Shown here piece after piece: positions 8,531 to 15,541 of a stretch of 64,000 bases of DNA (position 1 is its first letter; each line of letters starts with the position of its first letter). The position numbers and the translations under genes are program-made. The DNA comes from Parasphingopyxis lamellibrachiae (GTDB lineage Bacteria; Pseudomonadota; Alphaproteobacteria; Sphingomonadales; Sphingomonadaceae). The DNA is taken from assembly GCF_003385775.1 (NCBI RefSeq), contig NZ_QRDP01000004.1, positions 1,039,763 through 1,103,762 on the forward strand, written 5' to 3'. A model generated the notes under the pieces. That model made no database searches, was not told where the DNA came from, and was given only the letters and a program-made list of their open reading frames with translations.

Positions 8531-8620
8531 ATGTACGACACAGCGATCCTAGTTTTCACAGGCGTGACAGCTTTCACCGCATTGGTTGGGCTGGACTTAA
8601 AGTTATTCAGAAAGCCTTAA
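8531..8620 (+). CDS. Possible 29-residue single-helix membrane peptide in the GTA cluster
   Basis: The reading frame MYDTAILVFTGVTAFTALVG... encodes 29 residues, ending LKLFRKA. A GAGGT stretch lies about 5 bases before the ATG, and the frame is one hydrophobic helix with a short basic C-terminal end. It is on the plus strand, in the 253-bp gap (8378-8630) between gp10 and gp9, opposite to the tail genes. The rest of the gap shows nothing else. The layout (strong ribosome site, one helix, basic tail) fits small membrane proteins or toxin-like peptides; no family is recognised. Coding is supported only by the ribosome site and the composition. Confidence 0.35.
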   Translation: MYDTAILVFTGVTAFTALVGLDLKLFRKP

Positions 8621-8630
8621 CCGCCAATAA

Positions 8631-9038
8631 TCACAGGCTCACCACCTGCCCGGAACTCTCCAGCGCCAGCGTATAGTTCCGCTCGCCGTTGAAATCCCCG
8701 GAATAGTCGAGCCGCGCTATCAGGAACTCGCCCTGCATTCGTTCCCCGCTTTCGAAGCTCAGCTCATAATCGTCGAGCGATCCGGCCAGCGCATTATTCT
8801 TGAGCCGCGTTTCGGCCACCGATCCGGTGAATATTCCCGCACCCGACACGGATACCGAACGCACGCCTGCTCCGGTCAGCAATTCGCGCCAGCCGCCGCT
8901 GTCCTTATTGGTGATGACGACAGGTTCGCCATTGATCGAGAGCTGAGTCGTGCGCATTCCCGCGACCGTGCTGTAAACCGGCGGATCGCCGCCATCGCCG
9001 ACCTTCAACAGGAAAGCCGATCCTTTTTCTGCTGCCAT
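8631..9038 (-). CDS. Phage major tail tube protein, TP901-1 family (GTA gp9)
   Basis: This 135-residue protein begins MAAEKGSAFLLKVGDG and contains VAGMRTTQLSINGEPVVITNKDSGGWRELL, the signature of the TP901-1 major tail protein family. The length matches RcGTA gp9 (about 137 residues). It forms the tail tube rings. The gene follows gp8 after 19 bp, with a downstream gap of about 250 bp before gp10 that contains a possible plus-strand micro-ORF. It appears complete. Confidence 0.9.
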   Translation of the reverse strand: MAAEKGSAFLLKVGDGGDPPVYSTVAGMRTTQLSINGEPVVITNKDSGGWRELLTGAGVRSVSVSGAGIFTGSVAETRLKNNALAGSLDDYELSFESGERMQGEFLIARLDYSGDFNGERNYTLALESSGQVVSL

Positions 9039-9057
9039 GATTATTCTCCGTTTGAAT

Positions 9058-9450
9058 TCAGGCGGCGAGAAGCCGCGCGCGAAAGTCGAGAATGCCCGCC
9101 CAGGGATTGCCGCTCCGGTCGACCTGGCCGCGCAGGAAGGCGCAGCTCGCCACCCGCCAGCCCGGCAGATCGCGCGGGATTGCGGCGATCGCAGTCTCGG
9201 CTTCCGCCATCAGTGCAGCCAGCCGCTCAGCGCGCTCGTCCTGATCGAAAACCGAAACCGAAAAGCGCAGTTCGCGCCCCGATTCTGTCTTGGTGCTCCA
9301 GTCGCGCGACAGGATCGCGCCGAGCTCCACATAGGGAACCACCGCCCGGATTGCCGGAACGGCGGATATGGCGTTCACCGCTCCTGCGAGTGGGCCATGG
9401 TCTTTGAGGGCCGCAAACAGCGCATCGCCAAGGGCTAATTCCGCGCTCAT
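9058..9450 (-). CDS. DUF3168 tail terminator protein (GTA gp8)
   Basis: From the ATG at 9450 this is a 130-residue protein, starting MSAELALGDALFAALKDHGP. The strand pattern with VVPYVELGAILSRDWSTKT and FSVSVFDQDERAERLAALM is typical of DUF3168, the tail terminator of RcGTA (gp8). The ATG overlaps the TGA of the connector gene (ATGA), which fixes this start rather than the in-frame ATG at 9480. Because of that overlap there is no space for a gp7 head-closure gene at its usual position. Confidence 0.85.
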   Translation of the reverse strand: MSAELALGDALFAALKDHGPLAGAVNAISAVPAIRAVVPYVELGAILSRDWSTKTESGRELRFSVSVFDQDERAERLAALMAEAETAIAAIPRDLPGWRVASCAFLRGQVDRSGNPWAGILDFRARLLAA

Positions 9451-9989
9451 GACAATCGCATCCGCCGCCAGGGTCGCCACAGGGCGGCAACAGCCGCCGG
9501 CGGGCTCAGCGCGTCGTCGGCATCGCGCTCCAGATAGAGATGCGCAACGAGCCGCACGATGCCCTGCCTCAAAGGCTCGGACACTGCGTTCCAGTCCGCG
9601 CCCATACCGGCGCGATACCGAACTATGACGCGGCGCGCCTGCCCGCCCGCCGGCACGCGGACCCAGCCATCGCCATTGCCGTCTATATCGACAGCATAAC
9701 TATCGATCGGCAGGTCAAAAGCCTCGCCGCTTTCCGGCTGTCCGACCAGCCCGATGATGGCCGAAACGGGCGTCAGCGTCAGCCGCCTCCACTCGCTCGA
9801 GACCGGAACGGTTTCCTCGGCATCGCGCAGCAAAAGAGCCTGGCCGACAAAATGTTCGCAGACACCCGTCGCCGTGCGGATAAGCCCCATAAGCAGCGCA
9901 TCATCGTCTGCAATGCCAATCCGCAAATAGGCCTTCACCTCGTCCAGCGCGATCGGCGTAGTTGCGGCGATATCCTGCTCCACCGGCAT
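9447..9989 (-). CDS. Head-tail connector protein (GTA gp6)
   Basis: This 180-residue protein carries the connector signature ALDEVKAYLRIGIADDDALLMGLI near the N-terminus, shared by HK97 gp6-like adaptors and RcGTA gp6. The rest is beta-rich with DLPIDSYAVDIDGNGDGWVRVP, and the C-terminus is helical (GIVRLVAHLYLERD). The protein forms the ring below the portal. Its start touches the end of the upstream small adaptor-like gene by one base, and its stop overlaps gp8. It appears complete. Confidence 0.87.
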   Translation of the reverse strand: MPVEQDIAATTPIALDEVKAYLRIGIADDDALLMGLIRTATGVCEHFVGQALLLRDAEETVPVSSEWRRLTLTPVSAIIGLVGQPESGEAFDLPIDSYAVDIDGNGDGWVRVPAGGQARRVIVRYRAGMGADWNAVSEPLRQGIVRLVAHLYLERDADDALSPPAAVAALWRPWRRMRLS

Positions 9990-10270
9990 CAGCTTTGCTC
10001 CAGGCGGACAACAAGCGAACGATCGGCAGATCGCCCGTCGGTAAGCGTGATATGGCAGGCCGCGCGATAAACCCGGCCCGCAAGGCCGCCGGAAAAACGC
10101 GCACCGGTTTCACTGCCATCGATAAAGTCGGCAGAGACAGCGATGCCCTGCGGCTCGTCTGGTTCAATCGACCAGCTGGCCGCCGAAATGCCCGCACCAT
10201 CAAGCACAGCATCGGGCCAGCGGATCGCGTAATTCAGCGCCGCATCCGGATCTTTCAGAATAAGGGTCAT
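9989..10270 (-). CDS. Small fibre-tail adaptor-like protein
   Basis: From the ATG at 10270 the protein has 93 residues: MTLILKDPDAALNYAIRWPD near the start, then ISAASWSIEPD, and FSGGLAGRVYRAACHITLTDGR in the C-terminal half. This D-P-x-A-x-L-x-Y-x-I-x-W...GG-x-A-G-x-x-Y pattern is that of small phage fibre-tail adaptor proteins found between capsid and connector genes. It abuts gp6 with a one-base stop/start overlap and lies downstream of the capsid and a repeat element. Its structural role in the particle is unknown. The start at 10270 was preferred because homology begins there. Confidence 0.65.
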   Translation of the reverse strand: MTLILKDPDAALNYAIRWPDAVLDGAGISAASWSIEPDEPQGIAVSADFIDGSETGARFSGGLAGRVYRAACHITLTDGRSADRSLVVRLEQS

Positions 10271-10348
10271 GGAACAGACTTCCATCAAATAGGGGAAAAC
10301 GCCGCGCCCCCGAACGAGGGGAGGCAATCAGGGGCGCGGCGCCCGGTT

Positions 10349-10531
10349 CCCTCTCCCCTAGTGGGAGAGGGTCAGGGTGAGGGGCCGGTCGCGTCTGCGA
10401 TCGAAAAGGTCGATGCAGGACCGCTCTGCCGCTGTGCGACATGCTCGCCTGCAGCTCGCACCCCTCATCCAACTTCGCCTAGCGAGACGAGCCTGCAAGG
10501 CGGCGTATCCTTCTCCGACAGGGGGAGAAGG
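10349..10531. repeat. Compound REP-like palindromic element downstream of the capsid gene
   Basis: Two hairpins bracket this stretch: CCCTCTCCC (10349-10357) with GGGAGAGGG (10363-10371), and CCTTCTCC (10509-10516) with GGAGAAGG (10524-10531). The first is followed by TCAGGGTGAGGGG, and CACCCCTCATCC precedes the second, so the two ends are themselves roughly inverted. Such CTCTCCC/GGGAGAG mosaics are scattered through alphaproteobacterial genomes. It fills the 270-bp gap between the small adaptor gene and the capsid gene. It may act as an mRNA stabiliser or partial terminator; that is inference. Confidence 0.65.
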
Positions 10532-10540
10532 CAATACGGA

Positions 10541-11734
10541 TCAGCTCACGCTGAACCGCAGCAATTTGATCGCCTCGCTGTTCGACACCTGCCCTCCAAC
10601 ACGCTTCGTCGCGTAGAAATGGACGAACGGTTTGTTGCTGAATGGATCGCGCAGGATAGCCGTTTCGGCGCGTTCGGCGATCAGATAGCCCGCCTTGAAA
10701 TTACCGAAAGCGATGGCGTCGGCGTCGCTCGCGATATCGGGCATGTCGTCCGCCTCGACGATGGGATAGCCGAGCAGGGTGTCGGGCTGGCCCGCCATCA
10801 GGCTCGGTTGCCAGAGGAACGCGCCGTCTGCGGTTTTGAACTTGCGGATGGCGGAGAGCGTCGACGAGTTCATCACGAAATGCGCGCCCTGGCGATAAGG
10901 TGAGCGCAGCGACTGGACGAGATCGACCAGCGCATATTCGGGGTCGCTCGCATCGAAACCGCCATCCGTTCCAGTCGCGATATATTGGAGCGACCCGAAG
11001 GCACGGGCATCGTCCGCTTCATTGGTGATTGTCGCCGACAAGAAGCCTTTGGGGCGGTTGACGCCCGAACCGGAAACAAAAGCCGCGCCTTCCGCCTGCG
11101 CAAACTCGGACGCGATCTCGCTCGCCAGCCAGGCTTCGACATCGAAGGCGGCATCGTCAAGCATCGCCTGAGATGCCGCCGGGTTTGCATAAAGCTCGCC
11201 CATGGGCGGGGCGATCTCGGCAAAGTCCGGCGTATCGGTTTCGGGGCGGGCGGCGTTTTCGGCGACCCAGCCCGAGGGAGTGCCACCGGTCGTCACCAGC
11301 TTGCGGTAACCCGCGCTGCCGACCTTCACGACATTGGCGATGGCGCGGATCGGCGAGATATCGTTCAGCGTCCGGTCGATCACCGCATCGATTTCCTGCG
11401 GGATGGCATAGCCGCCCGCCGCGCCCGATGTGCCGTCAAAGCTCTTGCGCTCCAGCCCGGCTTCGAGGCCGCGCCTGAGATAATGCGCAGTAAAATCGCT
11501 CTGCCCGCGCGACATGGATTTCGTGCCTTCCAGCGCTGGGCGTGCCGCGGCGACCGTATGCGCGTCCATCCAGCGCTTCACCGCGGCGATATGCTCGGCG
11601 ACCCTGTCCACGGACGATTGTTCTTCGGCCTGCTCTGCCGTTTCGTTTTCAGGCAAGGCCGCCTCCTCATGCGGCGGCTGCTCCATCGCCGCAAAACTCG
11701 CGGCGAGCGGGTCCATCTTGGTTTCGATATTCAT
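10541..11734 (-). CDS. Phage major capsid protein, HK97 family (GTA gp5)
   Basis: This 397-residue protein has a Glu/Ala-rich N-terminal arm of about 100 residues, then the HK97 fold: GGYAIPQEIDAVIDRTLNDI (about 130-150), VSGSGVNRPKGFL, VMNSSTLSAIRKFKTADG and QPSLMAGQPDTLLGYPIVEADDMP. The size agrees with RcGTA gp5. The N-terminal arm is probably the scaffold removed by the prohead protease, as in HK97. AGGAGAA precedes the ATG. The gene is separated from its protease by the plus-strand DUF3297 gene and a long inverted repeat. The coding sequence looks intact. Confidence 0.93.
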   Translation of the reverse strand: MNIETKMDPLAASFAAMEQPPHEEAALPENETAEQAEEQSSVDRVAEHIAAVKRWMDAHTVAAARPALEGTKSMSRGQSDFTAHYLRRGLEAGLERKSFDGTSGAAGGYAIPQEIDAVIDRTLNDISPIRAIANVVKVGSAGYRKLVTTGGTPSGWVAENAARPETDTPDFAEIAPPMGELYANPAASQAMLDDAAFDVEAWLASEIASEFAQAEGAAFVSGSGVNRPKGFLSATITNEADDARAFGSLQYIATGTDGGFDASDPEYALVDLVQSLRSPYRQGAHFVMNSSTLSAIRKFKTADGAFLWQPSLMAGQPDTLLGYPIVEADDMPDIASDADAIAFGNFKAGYLIAERAETAILRDPFSNKPFVHFYATKRVGGQVSNSEAIKLLRFSVS

Positions 11735-11809
11735 GGGTCATTTCTCCTGGGTTGAGGACACAAAAAACCCCCGGGCCGGGCGGCGCGGAGGCGGTGGATT
11801 TCAGTCTTT

Positions 11810-11878
11810 CGTCATTCCCGCGCAGGCGGGAATCCAGTCCAACGGTTCGCATGGATTCCCGCCTTCGCGGGAATGACG
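11810..11878. repeat. 27-bp inverted repeat, REP-like element
   Basis: The arms 11810-11836 and 11852-11878 are inverted copies that differ at a single base (CATTCCCGCGCAGGCGGG against CATTCCCGCGAAGGCGGG), separated by 15 bp. Each arm also contains its own small palindrome. The CGTCATTCCCGCGAAGGCGGGAATCCA motif is a common dispersed element in sphingomonads and other proteobacteria. It sits between the start of the capsid gene and the plus-strand DUF3297 gene and could help to insulate the two directions. Confidence 0.75.
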
Positions 11879-11933
11879 GAGGTTTGTGTATCGGGCCTTT
11901 TCTTCTCTCCACCGACCGACTAAATCGCAGCGC

Positions 11934-12206
11934 ATGACAGACAGCAAAGACACCCCGCCCGCCAATTCGGTTCCGGATCGCCTCTCGACGATTCCCTCGA
12001 GCGGCTATTACGAGCCCGTCCATCTGGAACGCGGCATCGGCATCCGCTTTAAGGGTCGCGAGCGGAACGACGTCGAAGAATATTGCATCTCCGAAGGCTG
12101 GATCCGCGTCCAGGCCGGCAAAACCCGCGACCGCCACGGCAACCCGCTGACCATCAAGCTCAATGGCGAAGTCGAGGCCTGGTTCGAGGATGTCGGCGAG
12201 GGTTAA
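11934..12206 (+). CDS. DUF3297 family protein
   Basis: From the ATG at 11934 the protein has 90 residues. The core LERGIGIRFKGRERNDVEEYC followed by SEGWIRVQAGKTRDR and GNPLTIKLNGEVEAWFE is the diagnostic DUF3297 sequence. It is a small, charged, cytoplasmic protein with no known function. It is transcribed against the GTA genes and ends tail-to-tail with the prohead protease (4-bp overlap). I chose the internal start because the upstream 16 residues are not conserved in the family and run into the repeat region. Confidence 0.85.
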   Translation: MTDSKDTPPANSVPDRLSTIPSSGYYEPVHLERGIGIRFKGRERNDVEEYCISEGWIRVQAGKTRDRHGNPLTIKLNGEVEAWFEDVGEG

Positions 12207-12595
12207 TCGCCAACCGCGTGCACCCGCGCCAGCGGCTGCATCGGAATCGTCACAAGGCTGACTTCCACGAGATCGAGATCGATCAGTTCGCGCAGGCTAG
12301 CGGCTCCCTGCCGCCCCGTGCGGACCCGGTAACCAAAGCTCAGCCCGCCAAGTGTTCCATTTCCAAGCCCCGCCGCAAGCTTGGCGTCCTCCAGCTTTGC
12401 AATCACACGCAGGCCGCGTGCATCTTCCGCCAGGCTTTCGATACATCCGATCACCTGCCCCCGCTCATGCTGCCAGAGCAGAGGCACATCGCTCCCCTCC
12501 CCCAACGCCCGGCTGAACGCGCCCTTGCGGATCACATCGCCGCCTCGGTCCGGCTGGTCGAAAATCGCGGCATAGCCGGCGAAGCGCACGCTCAT
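12203..12595 (-). CDS. HK97 family prohead protease (GTA gp4)
   Basis: This 130-residue protein begins MSVRFAGYAAIFDQPDRGGDVI, the usual prohead protease start, and retains the catalytic pattern of a histidine in LLWQHERGQVIG and a serine in LGGLSFGYRV. It would cleave the capsid N-terminal arm during maturation. It is coupled to the DUF6127 gene upstream (ATGA overlap at 12592-12595). At 130 residues it is shorter than RcGTA gp4 but holds the complete protease core. Confidence 0.87.
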   Translation of the reverse strand: MSVRFAGYAAIFDQPDRGGDVIRKGAFSRALGEGSDVPLLWQHERGQVIGCIESLAEDARGLRVIAKLEDAKLAAGLGNGTLGGLSFGYRVRTGRQGAASLRELIDLDLVEVSLVTIPMQPLARVHAVGD

Positions 12596-12906
12596 CGCCC
12601 GAGCCAGTCGACAACGCCGAAGCGGACGGCGAGACCCAATAATATGAGCGCCAGCAGCCCCTTCCCGATCCAGCCGAAAGCCGAGCGGATCGCCCCGCGC
12701 CGGGCGATCCGCCAGGCGCCGAGAAGTTCGCGCAGCTCATCCAGATCCCGGCGCGCATGGGTGTCTGACAGGCCGAGCTTGTGGAGCGCATGGGTCGCGC
12801 CCAGCTCGCTCGCTTCCTCGATAATCGCCCGCACCGTCACCAGATCGCTGCCCTGATCGGCCAGCTGGGCGACCAGCCGGGCGAGCATCTCTTCATTCTC
12901 GCTCAT
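12592..12906 (-). CDS. DUF6127 small helical membrane protein (GTA gp3.5-like)
   Basis: This 104-residue protein starts MSENEEMLARLVAQLADQGS, continues with a helical region holding GLSDTHARRDLDELRELL and ends in one hydrophobic helix (GLLALILLGLAVRFGVVDW). The pattern fits the DUF6127 family that lies between portal and protease genes in alphaproteobacterial GTA clusters. Its overlaps with both neighbours (ATGA on each side) show it belongs to the operon. Its role is not known. Confidence 0.7.
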   Translation of the reverse strand: MSENEEMLARLVAQLADQGSDLVTVRAIIEEASELGATHALHKLGLSDTHARRDLDELRELLGAWRIARRGAIRSAFGWIGKGLLALILLGLAVRFGVVDWLGR

Positions 12907-14030
12907 GTTCCGACCCTCGGCTCCTCAATCCCCAGTATCGCGCGTTTTTCTTCCGGCGAGAGGAAATCGGCAGTGCTGACCTGCGCCCATAATTTCTCCC
13001 GGTCCTCGGAAAGCGCCGGCACCTTGTCGAGATCGACGGTCAGCGCCGTATCGGGCCACCAGTTCGCCAGCCCCTGCGCAATGCTGCCCAATATCTTGCC
13101 CGCCAGCGGCAGCACGCCAAGCCGCCACAGCGCCCGGTTGGCTTCGCGATAATTGGCGTAGCTGTTGTCGCCGGGCAGACCGAGCAGCATCGGCGGTACG
13201 CCAAAGGCGAGCGCGATCTCCCGCGCCGCCGCCGCTTTCAGCCCGACAAAATCCATGTCGGCGGGCGTCAGGCTCATCGCCTGCCATTTGAGCCCGCCTT
13301 CCAGGAGCATCGGCCGACCCGCATTGGCTGCGCCCGCAAAACCGGCCTCCATCTCCTCTTTCAGCCGGTCGAACTGTTCGCCGGACAGCGCTGCGCCCGG
13401 ATCGCCGGGATCGTAAACCAGCGCACCGGAGGGCCGGGCCGCATTGTCGAGCAGCGCCTTGTTCCATCGGGTCGCGGCATTGTGGATCGCAATCGCCCCC
13501 GCCGCCGCGCCGAGTGCGCCGAGCCCGTAATGATCGTCGAGCGGATGCATGGCACGGATATGGACGAGACTCGGTTTGCCTAAGCCGTCCTTTGCCTCCA
13601 GCCGCATCGTCTTCTCGCCAACCCGGTACCGATAGGCGGCGGGCCAGCCCTGCGCGTCCGGCTCGATGGTTACCCGCTCGGGGCGCAGCGCGAACAACTC
13701 GGCAGGAGCGCCCTCCGCATCGCAGAGAATCTGGATAAAGGCATTTCCGTGGAGCAGCAGATGCGCAGCCGCCGTCTCGATCAGCGACTGGCCGGCAGAA
13801 CTTGCGTTGCACAGCGCCAACCCGCGCCTGTCGCCCGCCAGCGGCGCCGCGTCCGCGCTTTCCGACATCAGCCGCACGGCACGCTGGCCAACCGGATTGT
13901 CGATATATCCCGCGCGTATCTGCGCCTCATATCCGCGCGGCCAGTCGCCTATCGTCAGCGCACCCCAGGGCGCACGCAGCAATGCCGGACGCGCCGCAGC
14001 GCCCCCGGATTTTCGTCCGAAGAGTTTCAT
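12903..14030 (-). CDS. Phage portal protein, HK97 type (GTA gp3)
   Basis: This 375-residue protein has the portal core: GYIDNPVGQRAVRLMSES, HLLLHGNAFIQIL, the YRYRVGEKTMRL region and FGVPPMLLGLPGDNSYANYREANRALW, which is the classic clip/stem segment. Its length is close to RcGTA gp3 (about 396). It forms the dodecameric DNA channel at the capsid vertex and the docking site for the terminase. It begins only 14 bp after the stop of the truncated terminase gene. Confidence 0.92.
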   Translation of the reverse strand: MKLFGRKSGGAAARPALLRAPWGALTIGDWPRGYEAQIRAGYIDNPVGQRAVRLMSESADAAPLAGDRRGLALCNASSAGQSLIETAAAHLLLHGNAFIQILCDAEGAPAELFALRPERVTIEPDAQGWPAAYRYRVGEKTMRLEAKDGLGKPSLVHIRAMHPLDDHYGLGALGAAAGAIAIHNAATRWNKALLDNAARPSGALVYDPGDPGAALSGEQFDRLKEEMEAGFAGAANAGRPMLLEGGLKWQAMSLTPADMDFVGLKAAAAREIALAFGVPPMLLGLPGDNSYANYREANRALWRLGVLPLAGKILGSIAQGLANWWPDTALTVDLDKVPALSEDREKLWAQVSTADFLSPEEKRAILGIEEPRVGT

Positions 14031-14044
14031 GCAAATTTCCTAGG

Positions 14045-14857
14045 TTAGTCCATCACTCGGCAGCAGAGGGTCACCCGGCACGCCTCGATAAGCGCGCGCG
14101 GCCATAAACTGCCCTCGATATCCTCGATCAGTTCGCCATCCAGCTCCTGCCGCCCCAGCCTTGTGCCGCCATAGGCAGCTTCGGTCGCGGCGAGAAATCC
14201 TCCGGGCAGATGCAGGCTGTTATCGCGCGTCCGCCCCCGCGACACGGCAACTCTCCTATCCGCGAGCAGCCGCCGCAGCAGCGGTACCGGACGGGGCGTC
14301 GTCGTGGCAACGACACGCGGATAATCGCCGAGCCGCAGCCCGAGCATAAGATTGTCCCATGCCGCCTCGCCCCGTTTCCATTTCGCAATCTCGTCGGCCC
14401 AGGCCAGATGATGCGATGCTCCGCGCAGCCCGTCCGGCTCTGCCGCCGAATAGAGCGTGGCGATGGTTCCGTTGGGCCAGACCAGCCGGTCCAGCGAAGG
14501 TTCGAATCGCGGCCGTTCCGCCCCCTCGCTTACCGCCAATATTCCGCTTTCCCCTTCGACCATGATCGCCCGCGCTTCCGTCTGCGTGGCACCGACCAGC
14601 GCGATCCGGCACAGCCCGTGCTTATATGCGAAATCGCGCACCCATTCTGCCCCGGCGCGCGTCTTGCCATAGCCGCGCCCGGCCATGATCAGCCAGACGC
14701 GCCACATACCTTTCGGCAATCGCTGGTTGCCGCGCGCCCAGAAATCCCAGTATCGAAGCAGATGCCCGCCCTGTTCGGGGTCGAGCCCTTCCAGCACCCA
14801 GCTCCGCTCATTCTCGTCGAGCAACCCCAACTGCTCGGCGTAGGACGGCTCATCCAT
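14045..14857 (-). CDS. Terminase large subunit truncated after the ATPase domain (GTA gp2)
   Basis: This 270-residue protein holds only the packaging ATPase. Walker A is MAGRGYGKT (about residues 58-66), Walker B/catalytic Glu is LAWADE (about 151-156), and the coupling motif ATTTPRP follows. Terminases of this family are usually about 420-460 residues and continue past GSLWPRALIEACRV into an RNase H-fold nuclease domain. Here the sequence ends abruptly with TLCCRVMD and stops, and the portal gene begins 14 bp later, so no nuclease domain lies nearby. A deletion of some 500 bp is the simplest explanation. The overlap with gp1 (8 bp) is normal. Confidence 0.85.
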   Translation of the reverse strand: MDEPSYAEQLGLLDENERSWVLEGLDPEQGGHLLRYWDFWARGNQRLPKGMWRVWLIMAGRGYGKTRAGAEWVRDFAYKHGLCRIALVGATQTEARAIMVEGESGILAVSEGAERPRFEPSLDRLVWPNGTIATLYSAAEPDGLRGASHHLAWADEIAKWKRGEAAWDNLMLGLRLGDYPRVVATTTPRPVPLLRRLLADRRVAVSRGRTRDNSLHLPGGFLAATEAAYGGTRLGRQELDGELIEDIEGSLWPRALIEACRVTLCCRVMD

Positions 14858-15392
14858 CCGTACCGCCCACCATATCGCCCGATCCCTCGTTCGCTTTCTT
14901 TCTTTCGTGGATCACGGCGAGGCGACGCTTCACTTCCTCGAACGCTTCGATGGGATCAAAACGCCCGCCCTCCCGCTCGCGCACCCGCATTGCCGTTTCC
15001 CTGTGCGCCTGGAGCAGCCGGATGCCGACCCCGTCGCTATACTGCTTCATGGTGGCGACTTCCTTGCCACCGCGCACAATAGGCTTTTCCGTTCCGTTGA
15101 TAGCCCGTTCCAGCATCACCAGCTCCAGCTGCTCATAGGCGATCGCGATCGCTTCGTCCCAGGCCTGGGCAAACCCGGCATCGCGCTTGCGCAGGGCCCA
15201 TGCTGAACTCGATGTCATTCCCGCCGCTGTAAAAGCGGCGGTAACGTTGCAAGTCTCCGCCAGCGTTTCGAGAAAGATCTCCCGTCGCTCCTCCGTCCAT
15301 CCGTCGTGGCGCACGGCGCGGATTTGCGCTTTGCCCGAATTGCCTCCGGCATAGCTCCGCCCCGCACGCCTCTGTGTTTCGTTTTTCGCCAT
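14850..15392 (-). CDS. Terminase small subunit-like protein (GTA gp1-like)
   Basis: This 180-residue protein has a basic N-terminus and a helix-turn-helix-like segment, RREIFLETLAETCNVTAAFTAAGMTSSSAWALRKRD (in pieces, about residues 33-70), as in small terminases that bind DNA and recruit the ATPase. A central helical region follows (AYEQLELVMLERAINGTEKP). It precedes the terminase gene with an 8-bp overlap and is the first gene after the cluster promoter. Sphingomonad GTA clusters carry a gene of this kind at this position. Function as a DNA-recognition subunit is inferred. Confidence 0.7.
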   Translation of the reverse strand: MAKNETQRRAGRSYAGGNSGKAQIRAVRHDGWTEERREIFLETLAETCNVTAAFTAAGMTSSSAWALRKRDAGFAQAWDEAIAIAYEQLELVMLERAINGTEKPIVRGGKEVATMKQYSDGVGIRLLQAHRETAMRVREREGGRFDPIEAFEEVKRRLAVIHERKKANEGSGDMVGGTDG

Positions 15393-15404
15393 GAAGGGAC
15401 CGCC

Positions 15405-15440
15405 AATAAAAAAGCCGGGAAACGCTTTCGCGCCCCGGCT
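15405..15440 (-). terminator. Terminator-like hairpin in the leader of the GTA cluster
   Basis: Read on the minus strand, AGCCGGG pairs with CCCGGCT (stem arms at + positions 15434-15440 and 15413-15419), and the stem is followed directly by a run of six T. That is a textbook rho-independent terminator. It lies between the putative cluster promoter (15465-15493) and the first GTA gene (start 15392), so it would stop or attenuate transcription into the cluster. Whether it works as an attenuator is inference. Confidence 0.6.
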
Positions 15441-15464
15441 GGATACATTTTTCGATCTTCCGTA

Positions 15465-15493
15465 TCTCTAACCAAATAGCGTTACGGTGTCAA
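15465..15493 (-). promoter_or_regulatory. Sigma70-like promoter for the GTA cluster
   Basis: On the minus strand a perfect -35 box TTGACA (15493-15488) is followed after exactly 17 bp by TAGAGA (15470-15465). The predicted start site near 15458 gives a leader of about 65 bases that contains the terminator-like hairpin. In other GTA-bearing bacteria the cluster is controlled by CtrA and GafA; I see no clear CtrA site here. Confidence 0.5.
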
Positions 15494-15541
15494 GCCTTTT
15501 TTACTTATTTGGTACATTTACGATAGCGACCGAGAGTCGCC

